From a bacterium (GTDB taxonomy: Bacteria > Bacillota > Sulfobacillia > UBA995): a stretch of 64,000 nt of DNA. Shown one piece after another: positions 58,430 through 64,000 of the stretch (the stretch's first letter is position 1; each line of letters starts with the position of its first letter). The stretch lies in the NCBI GenBank assembly GCA_031082145.1, contig JAVHLP010000004.1:1-64000 (forward strand), read 5' to 3'. Under the pieces are notes generated by a model, which saw only the letters and a program-made list of their open reading frames with translations, was not told where the DNA came from and did no database searches. A program made the translations under genes and the position numbers.

Positions 58430-59136
58430 AAGTGACGGGCCTACACGCGGGCTACGGTAAGCTCCGGGTTCTGTCCGGCGTGGACCTGGAGGTCCCCACC
58501 GGGGGGTTGACGGTGGTGGTCGGTCCCAACGGCGCCGGGAAGACCACACTCCTCTGCAGCATCATGGGGATCGCTAGTGTCTTCGCGGGGGACGTGATCT
58601 TCGAGGGCAACAAGGTCACCGGGGCCTCTCCCTACGAGGTGGCCCGCAGGGGCATATCCTACGTCCCCCAGATGAAGAACGTCTTCGCCGACCTCAGCGT
58701 CCTCGACAACCTCCAGATCGCCGGCTACATGCTGCCCCGGGACGAGGTCAAGGCCAAGGCGGCCCAGATGACCGAGATCTTCCCCGTCCTCAAGCAGTTC
58801 ATCCACCGCAAGGCGGGAACCCTGAGCGGCGGCGAGCGCCGGATGCTGGCCATCGCCATGGGCCTCATGAAGAAGCCCAAGCTGATGCTCCTCGACGAAC
58901 TGAGCACCGACCTGGCCCCCATTGTGGCCAGGCGGGTGATGGCCGAGATAGCCAGGCTCCGGGATGAGATGGGAATCACCATCCTTCTGGTGGAGCAGAT
59001 GGCCAAGCGGGCCCTGGAGATTGGTGACACGGCCTACCTCCTGGTGAGCGGCGAGGTCAGGTTCGAAGGGGACGCGCGCGCGTTGCTCCGGGATCCGGAA
59101 CTCGCACGGCTGTACCTGGGGATCAAAGAAGCGTGA
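58423..59136 (+). CDS. LivF-type ABC ATP-binding protein
   Basis: 237 residues with standard motifs: GPNGAGKTT (about 37-45), LSGGERRMLAIAMGLM and LMLLDELSTDLAP, then LLVEQMAKRA (switch histidine replaced by Gln, as usual in LivF). ELSTDLAP is a variant of the common EPSLGLAP. The start overlaps the LivG-type gene by seven bases. It forms a heterodimer with LivG. Confidence 0.93.
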   Translation: MLKVTGLHAGYGKLRVLSGVDLEVPTGGLTVVVGPNGAGKTTLLCSIMGIASVFAGDVIFEGNKVTGASPYEVARRGISYVPQMKNVFADLSVLDNLQIAGYMLPRDEVKAKAAQMTEIFPVLKQFIHRKAGTLSGGERRMLAIAMGLMKKPKLMLLDELSTDLAPIVARRVMAEIARLRDEMGITILLVEQMAKRALEIGDTAYLLVSGEVRFEGDARALLRDPELARLYLGIKEA

Positions 59137-59185
59137 GCACCCGGCAGGTCGTCACGCACTGTCGTCTGGAGTGGGGGTAAGCTCG

Positions 59186-60124
59186 ATGCCGGCATGGATG
59201 GGAAGCGGCCTCATTTACGCCAGCGCGCTGGCTCTGACCGCCGGGGGCATAACGCTGCTCTATATCACCACCCGGACCTTCAACTTCGCCCACGCCAGCA
59301 TGGCCACCTGGGGGTTCTACGTGGCCTACACTGGCGTGGTGATGTACGGCGGAAGCCCCTACCGTTACTTCCCGGTGGTCTTCCTGTTCGGCGCCTTGCT
59401 GGGCGCGATCTGCTACATCGGCCTGAACCGGCCTCTCCTGCGCCGCCAGGCCGCTGAGATAACCCTGATGATGTCGACCCTGGGCTACGACCTGATACTG
59501 CTGTCCGGTATCCAGATGTACTGCGACTACCTGACTTACGGCATGAAGCTGTTCCCGCGCCGGGTAACCATGGGTATCTACGATTTCCAGCTCCTCGGCA
59601 CCAGCGGGGCCTCCATCGTCCTGCCCCTGCTGGCCGTAGCCTTCCTGACCGGCCTTCACCTGTTTCTGGTGAAGACCAAGTTCGGCGTCGCCATGCGGGC
59701 GACCATAGAGAACCCGCTGCTGGCCAGTGCCTCCGGCATCAACTCGGATCGGGTGTACCTGGCGGCCTGGATCATCGGTGGCGGTATGGCGACCCTCGGC
59801 GGGGCTTGCATGGCCATGGCGATGACGGGGACCCCGGTCATGGGGATGACCTCCATCCCCTTCATGTTCGCCGGGGCCATCCTGGGCGGGTTGCACAGCC
59901 TGTACGGCGGCATCCTGGGCGGCTTTGTGGTCGGCATGACCGAGTACGCCGGGGTGTACTACCTTGCCCAGCGGATCGGGCCGTGGGTGCTCGGCTACCG
60001 CATGGCCATACCCCTCCTGCTCATGGCCATCACCCTGCTCGTATTCCCGCGGGGCCTGGCCGGCATCCCCTGGAGTTCCCTGGGCGGAAGGGTAGTCGCG
60101 AAGATTAGAGGTGTCAGGGCATGA
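59186..60124 (+). CDS. LivH-type permease
   Basis: 312 residues, about eight to nine transmembrane helices. The family marker is the segment around RATIENPLLASASGINSDRV near residue 170 (the EAA-like loop contacting the ATPase). ATG 59186 follows GTGGGGGTAAG; GTG 59171 is possible. It overlaps the next gene by four bases. Inner-membrane half of the importer channel. Confidence 0.9.
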   Translation: MPAWMGSGLIYASALALTAGGITLLYITTRTFNFAHASMATWGFYVAYTGVVMYGGSPYRYFPVVFLFGALLGAICYIGLNRPLLRRQAAEITLMMSTLGYDLILLSGIQMYCDYLTYGMKLFPRRVTMGIYDFQLLGTSGASIVLPLLAVAFLTGLHLFLVKTKFGVAMRATIENPLLASASGINSDRVYLAAWIIGGGMATLGGACMAMAMTGTPVMGMTSIPFMFAGAILGGLHSLYGGILGGFVVGMTEYAGVYYLAQRIGPWVLGYRMAIPLLLMAITLLVFPRGLAGIPWSSLGGRVVAKIRGVRA

Positions 60125-61278
60125 CCACCAGAGAAGGCCGGTTCCCCGAGGCAGCCCGGTTCCTGCTCCGCCGGGAAGTGCTGATGACCATCGTGATGCT
60201 GGGTTTCCTGACCTACCTGATGCTGAGCCGCGGCGTATCCCTCCTCCTCACCATCTTCATCGACTTCGCGATCTTCGCCATCGTAACCCTGAGCCTGAAC
60301 CTGGAGGTAGGCTTCTCCGGCGTCTCCCAGTTCGGGCGGGTGATAGCCGTCATCGGCGGCGGTTTCGCCGTGGGCGCCATACCCGGCCGGCTCCTGGCCC
60401 TGTCCATGGGGCTCCCCGCCGGGGCCAGCTACGGGGCGGACGCCGTCAACTACAAGGTCGTCCCCCAGCTCAACGAACTCCTGGCCGGCAGCGTGCCGCT
60501 GTCCATCGCCTTCTTCATCTTCTCGCTGCTGTTGGCGGCCGTGGCCGGCGCCGCCGTCGGCTGGCTCACCTCTCGCCCGGCCATCAGGCTGCGCGAGGCT
60601 TACCTGGGAATATCCCTGCTCGCGTTCGGCGACTTCTTCATGTGGGTGGGGCATAACTGGCAACCCCTGGTCGGCGGGACCACCGCCGTGTACGTGCCCG
60701 ACCCCTTCCGGGTCGTCTACGCCTACCGGTTCCAGGCCGTGGTCGTCACCGTGCTGATCATCGCCCTGCTGCTTTACTACCTGGTGGAGCGGGTGACCCG
60801 GTCGCCTTTCGGCCGGACGCTCAAGATGCTGAGGGACAGCGACGTCGCCGCCGGCGTCTGCGGCAAGAACATCGTGCGGGTCAGGACCCAGGCCCTGATG
60901 CTCGGTTCGGCCCTGGCGGCCGTCGCCGGGGGCCTGTACGTGATCTACACCGGCACCTGCACGGCGATCGGCTTCTCGCGGCTCACCTGGACCTTCTGGC
61001 CATGGGCCTATATGATGCTAGGCGGCATCGGCAGCAGCGCCGGCGTGATGCTGGGAGTCATGCTGCTGACCATAATGCGGTCCATGATCACCCTCTACCG
61101 CTTCCAGTGGTTCGGGTTCCTCCTGGCCTACGGCATCGACCCTATCTGGCTCGAGTACACGCTCATGGGCCTGGTGATCGTAGTCGCCATCCTGTTCATG
61201 CCCCACGGCCTGGTCCCCGCCAAGGTGGAGCCGATCCTGCCGGCCAACCGGATGAAGCGGGTGCTGTCGGGCAGTTAG
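60121..61278 (+). CDS. LivM-type permease
   Basis: 385 residues, about nine to ten transmembrane helices. LNLEVGFSGVSQFGRVIAVI near residue 60 and FGRTLKMLRDSDVAAGVCGK near 230 are the LivM landmarks. It overlaps the LivH-type stop (ATGA). The importer is complete with this gene. A strong hairpin ends the operon 15 bases later. Confidence 0.92.
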   Translation: MTTREGRFPEAARFLLRREVLMTIVMLGFLTYLMLSRGVSLLLTIFIDFAIFAIVTLSLNLEVGFSGVSQFGRVIAVIGGGFAVGAIPGRLLALSMGLPAGASYGADAVNYKVVPQLNELLAGSVPLSIAFFIFSLLLAAVAGAAVGWLTSRPAIRLREAYLGISLLAFGDFFMWVGHNWQPLVGGTTAVYVPDPFRVVYAYRFQAVVVTVLIIALLLYYLVERVTRSPFGRTLKMLRDSDVAAGVCGKNIVRVRTQALMLGSALAAVAGGLYVIYTGTCTAIGFSRLTWTFWPWAYMMLGGIGSSAGVMLGVMLLTIMRSMITLYRFQWFGFLLAYGIDPIWLEYTLMGLVIVVAILFMPHGLVPAKVEPILPANRMKRVLSGS

Positions 61279-61538
61279 CGGTCTCGCGGAGAGGCGGGGG
61301 CCGTTTGGCCCCCGCCCGGGGAAGGTCGGGGCTGGTGCGCCCGCAGGTTGGCCAGCCGCGACGCTATCTGCCTCTTGAACTCCTCATCGCCCACTGACGG
61401 ATCCCGGGTGTCGGTCCAGATCGGGCAGGGCAGCCCCCCACAGTCCCTGCAGGTAACCAAGCCCTTCTCGCCGGCGCAGGCGTGGATGGGGCAGACGTCT
61501 CGCCCGTATGCCGGCGCCCAGAAGACCTTTCCTTTCAC
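61275..61538 (-). CDS. DUF3795-like protein, N-terminus shortened
   Basis: About 87 residues with the cysteine spacing of the C-terminal part of DUF3795: DVCPIHACAGEKGLVTCRDC followed by GGLPCPIW. Full-length relatives carry another cysteine motif (CGLxCxxC) at the N-terminus, which I cannot find; GTG 61538 has only a weak ribosome site. The C-terminal end runs through the terminator hairpin. It is convergent with the LIV operon and divergent from zapA. It may be a truncated gene. Confidence 0.45.
   Translation of the reverse strand: MKGKVFWAPAYGRDVCPIHACAGEKGLVTCRDCGGLPCPIWTDTRDPSVGDEEFKRQIASRLANLRAHQPRPSPGGGQTAPASPRDR
61293..61316. terminator. strong hairpin after livM-type gene
   Basis: GGCGGGGGCC (61293-61302) and GGCCCCCGCC (61307-61316) around GTTT. 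A 10-bp perfect stem 14 bases after the permease stop. It probably ends the importer transcript and also the convergent DUF3795-like transcript. Confidence 0.7.
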
Positions 61539-61624
61539 CCGCCGTGCCGCCTTGGTCGCCCCGCCAGGGCAGGACTTTTCCCCCGCTCCCAGAATGCTAC
61601 CGGGGACGGCGGAGGAGGTCGCAG

Positions 61625-61909
61625 GTGGAGGGCACCGAAAAGCAGAGGGTAGTCCTGAGTATCTTTGGCGAAGAATACCCGGTGCGAACCACGACATCGC
61701 CCGAGCACTTGCAGAAGCTGGCGAGGGTCGTGGACCGGGTGATGCGGGAGACGGCCAAGGCCCATCCCCGGCTGGGTACCAACCGGGTGGCGGTCCTGGC
61801 CGCCCTGAACATCGCCGACGAACTGGTCCGCCTGCAGGAGCAGTACGACCGGCTCACCGCCATGCTGGAGGATGAGTGGGGCCGGCGCCAGGCGGGCGCC
61901 AAGGACTGA
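61625..61909 (+). CDS. zapA: cell division protein ZapA
   Basis: 94 residues. RVVLSIFGEEYPVRTTTSPE at the N-terminus and the coiled-coil helix (about 45-90; VAVLAALNIADELVRLQEQYDRL cited in part: NIADELVRLQEQY) are the ZapA pattern. ZapA bundles FtsZ filaments at the division site. GTG 61625 follows GGAGGAGGT by five bases. In Bacillus zapA also precedes polX, as here; polX starts five bases after its stop. Confidence 0.9.
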   Translation: MEGTEKQRVVLSIFGEEYPVRTTTSPEHLQKLARVVDRVMRETAKAHPRLGTNRVAVLAALNIADELVRLQEQYDRLTAMLEDEWGRRQAGAKD

Positions 61910-61914
61910 CCCCC

Positions 61915-63570
61915 TTGAGCAACCTGGAGATAGCCCTGCTGCTGGACGAGATCGGCGATCTGGTGGAACTGGCGGGCGACGAGGGCTTCAAGACCCGGGC
62001 CTACCGTCGTGCCGCCCGTCTCATCCAGGGGCTGGATGAGCCGGTGGGCCGGTTGGTGGACGAGGGCCGGCTGCGGGCCTTGCCGGGGATCGGCCAGGCC
62101 CTGGAGGCCAAGATCACCGAGCTGGTCCGCACCGGTACTTGCCGGTACCTGGAGGACCTGCGGCAGCAGATCCCGCCCGGTCTGCGGCAGGTCATGGCCG
62201 TGTCCGGGGTCGGTCCCCGCACTGCCATCCTGCTCCACCGCGAACTGGGGGTGGCCGACCTGGAGGGACTGGAGGCGGCCGCCCGGGCCGGGCGGCTGCG
62301 GGAGCTGCCCCGGCTGGGTCCCCGGCGGGAGGAGGCCATTCTGGACGGAGTGGCCCGGGTCCGCGCCCGAGGTGGCCTTATCCCCCTGGCCGTGGCCCGC
62401 CCCTTGGCCCTAGGCGTGGCCCGGGTGCTCGGGGAAGATCCGGCGGTCGCCCGGGTGGAGGCGGTGGGCGGAGTCCGGCGCTGGTGCGAGGTTGTGGAAC
62501 GGGTGGTGCTGCTGGCTACCGGACCCGATCCCGGGCGAGTCGGTGAAGTTTTCAGGGCCCTTGGTGCCCCGCGGACGGTCGAACTCGAGGTCGTGGACGA
62601 GCGGGAGTTCCCCCTGGCCCTGGTCCGGTTGACGGGCAGTGACGGCCACTGGCGGCGTCTCCAGGAGCGGGCCCGGGGCCTGGGGCTCGACCTGGACGGC
62701 CGGGGTCTGTGCCGGGGCGGGCAACGGGTGGAGATCGCCGGCGAGGACGATCTCTACCGGCAGCTCGGCCTCCCCGCCGTCCCGCCCGAACTGCGCGAGG
62801 ATGACGGGGAAGTGGAGGCGGCCCTGGCCGGCACCCTGCCCCGCCTGGTGGAAGCAGGCGATATCCGGGGCGACCTGCATGCCCACACCGACTGGAGCGA
62901 TGGGCAGGCGTCGCTGGAGCGGATGGCGGCTGTCGCCCGGGACCGGGGCTACGGTTACCTGGCGGTGACCGATCACAGCCGGTCCCTGGCCATGGCCCGC
63001 GGCCTGGACGAGAACCGGCTGCGGCAGCAGGTCGAGGCCATCGCCGTCCTGAACCGCGAACTCGCTCCTTTCCGCCTGCTCACCGGGATCGAGGTCGACA
63101 TCCTGGCCGATGGGAGCCTGGACCTGCCCGATTCGGTGCTGGCCGAACTGGACGTGGTGGTAGCCAGCGTACACTCGCGGTTCCGGCTGGACCGGCAGGC
63201 CATGACGGCCCGTTTCCTGCGGGCCATGGAGAACCCGCGGGTAGACTGCATCGGCCACCTCACCGGTCGCCTGATCGGAGAGCGGGATCCTTACGAACTG
63301 GACCTGGACGCCGTGCTCGAGGCCTGCGCCCGAACCGGCACCTGGCTGGAGATCAACGCCTCGCCCCACCGCCTGGACGTGGGCGGGCAACTGGCCCGAG
63401 AAGCCCGGGAGCGGGGAGTCGGGCTGGCCCTGGGCACCGACGCCCACGCCCCGGTCTGCCTGGAGGACATGGCCTGGGGCGTGGCCACCGCCCGGCGGGC
63501 CTGGCTACGGCCGGAGGACATCGTCAACAGCCGTCCCTGGCAGGATCTTGTGGACCGGCGGGGGAGGTGA
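61915..63570 (+). CDS. polX: PolX-family protein with degenerate polymerase site, intact PHP domain
   Basis: 551 residues. Helix-hairpin-helix DNA-binding segments (LPGIGQALEAKITEL near 56; VSGVGPRTAILLHREL near 96) are intact. The polymerase palm is eroded: where PolX has GSxRRxKExxGDxD the sequence reads VGGVRRWCEVVERVVLLATG (about 181-200), and the third carboxylate position is TVELEVV instead of the usual xVDLxVV. The C-terminal PHP phosphoesterase is well preserved (HAHTDWSDGQ near 322, VTDHS, GIEVDIL, GTDAHAP). It is therefore probably a 3'-5' exonuclease or AP-site enzyme without polymerase activity. TTG 61915 is chosen; it lies five bases after zapA. Confidence 0.9.
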   Translation: MSNLEIALLLDEIGDLVELAGDEGFKTRAYRRAARLIQGLDEPVGRLVDEGRLRALPGIGQALEAKITELVRTGTCRYLEDLRQQIPPGLRQVMAVSGVGPRTAILLHRELGVADLEGLEAAARAGRLRELPRLGPRREEAILDGVARVRARGGLIPLAVARPLALGVARVLGEDPAVARVEAVGGVRRWCEVVERVVLLATGPDPGRVGEVFRALGAPRTVELEVVDEREFPLALVRLTGSDGHWRRLQERARGLGLDLDGRGLCRGGQRVEIAGEDDLYRQLGLPAVPPELREDDGEVEAALAGTLPRLVEAGDIRGDLHAHTDWSDGQASLERMAAVARDRGYGYLAVTDHSRSLAMARGLDENRLRQQVEAIAVLNRELAPFRLLTGIEVDILADGSLDLPDSVLAELDVVVASVHSRFRLDRQAMTARFLRAMENPRVDCIGHLTGRLIGERDPYELDLDAVLEACARTGTWLEINASPHRLDVGGQLAREARERGVGLALGTDAHAPVCLEDMAWGVATARRAWLRPEDIVNSRPWQDLVDRRGR

Positions 63571-64000
63571 GCCCGCTGCCTGCCGTCTTCTTCCTGTTCG
63601 TTGACGGGCTGGGCCTGGGCCGGCCCGACCCGGCCGTCAACCCCCTGGTGGGTGGCGGCCTGCCGTGGCTGACCGCCATCGCCGGCCGGTCGCTGGCGGC
63701 GGGTCCCTGGATGCCGGGGATCTCCTACCGGGCCGAGTTGCCCGGGGGACTCCGGCCGGCCGCGCTGGTGGCCTGCGACGCCGGGCTGGGGGTGGAGGGC
63801 CTGCCCCAGAGCGCCACCGGGCAGGCCGCCCTCTTCACCGGGGTCAACGCCGCAGCCCTGGTGGGCCGGCATGTCAACGCCTATCCCACCGGCCGCCTGA
63901 AGGATCTCATCGACTCCCGGAGCTTGTTCCGGCGGGCCGCCGAGGCCGGCCGGCGGGTGACGTTCGCCAACGCCTTCAGCCCGGAGTACTTTGAACTGGT
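63567..64000 (+). CDS. phosphopentomutase/alkaline phosphatase-superfamily protein (partial)
   Basis: GTG 63567 overlaps the polX stop (GTGA). The visible 144 residues include VFFLFVDGLGLGRPDPAVNP, with the metal-binding aspartate, and GLPQSATGQAALFTGVNA, the phospho-accepting Ser/Thr region of the metalloenzyme superfamily (phosphopentomutase, cofactor-independent phosphoglycerate mutase). The gene runs out of the window. The exact substrate cannot be told from the N-terminal part. Confidence 0.75.
   Translation, partial: MSPLPAVFFLFVDGLGLGRPDPAVNPLVGGGLPWLTAIAGRSLAAGPWMPGISYRAELPGGLRPAALVACDAGLGVEGLPQSATGQAALFTGVNAAALVGRHVNAYPTGRLKDLIDSRSLFRRAAEAGRRVTFANAFSPEYFEL

Overview
The window looks like chromosome of a high-GC, endospore-forming member of the Bacillota (Firmicutes). 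The evidence is a ytxC-type sporulation gene, T-box leaders in front of thrS and pheS, the Bacillota gene chain infC-rpmI-rplT-trmH-pheS-pheT-zapA-polX, and several glycosyltransferase and ATP-grasp genes of the kind used to decorate spore coats. Shine-Dalgarno sequences are strong, and GTG and TTG starts are common. No genus can be named from the sequence alone.

Layout. 1-640: seven tRNA genes. 0.9-14.2 kb: housekeeping and miscellaneous genes (ytxC, an RRM protein, an NhaC-type antiporter, membrane proteins, a PIG-L deacetylase, an ArsC-type reductase, rsgA, a histidine phosphatase, a YbaK deacylase, a NatAB-like exporter, a C45-type acyltransferase). 14.3-16.5 kb: a solitary DUF1156 DNA methylase. 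16.5-21.5 kb: first coat-glycosylation island, ending in a decayed epimerase pseudogene. 22.0-24.3 kb: promoter, T-box and thrS. 24.5-31.1 kb: a DUF362 protein and a second glycosyltransferase island, with a junction at about 29,621 where two oppositely oriented genes have both lost their 5' ends. 31.3-37.2 kb: a run of nine attC-like recombination sites separating small, unrelated genes (MazG, NUDIX remnant, an orphan, YciI, a phosphotransferase, VapBC, a RelE/ParE pair, a small membrane protein, a GNAT). I read this as an integron cassette array without an integrase in the window. 38.1-43.0 kb: infC leader, infC-rpmI-rplT, a TrkA-TrkH-TrkA potassium system and a TrmH methyltransferase. 43.1-48.9 kb: third glycosylation island, with a GT4-GT4-LamG fusion and tandem ATP-grasp paralogues. 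48.9-53.0 kb: yqzL-like micro-gene, T-box, pheST. 53.1-56.0 kb: a membrane protein and an ABC-F ATPase. 56.3-61.3 kb: a complete branched-chain amino acid type ABC transporter. 61.3-64.0 kb: DUF3795-like fragment, zapA, polX with a degenerate polymerase site, and a phosphomutase-like gene cut by the window end.

How it fits together. In Bacillus the chain ytxC-thrS-infC-rpmI-rplT-trmH-pheST-zapA-polX is compact. Here the same order is kept but stretched over about 62 kb by inserted blocks. The interval between thrS and infC holds both a glycosylation island and the cassette array, so it behaves like an insertion hot spot. The three glycosylation islands contain related enzymes (the second half of the GT4-GT4-LamG protein resembles the GT at 19.2-20.4 kb; intact and broken epimerase paralogues), suggesting one pathway spread over the region.

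The main novelty candidate is the attC array. The sites share outer boxes (GCCTAAC / GTTAGGC), inner inverted boxes and, in at least six sites, one unpaired G in the inner stem on the + strand. This is the structural hallmark of integron attC sites, in a lineage where integrons are rarely reported.
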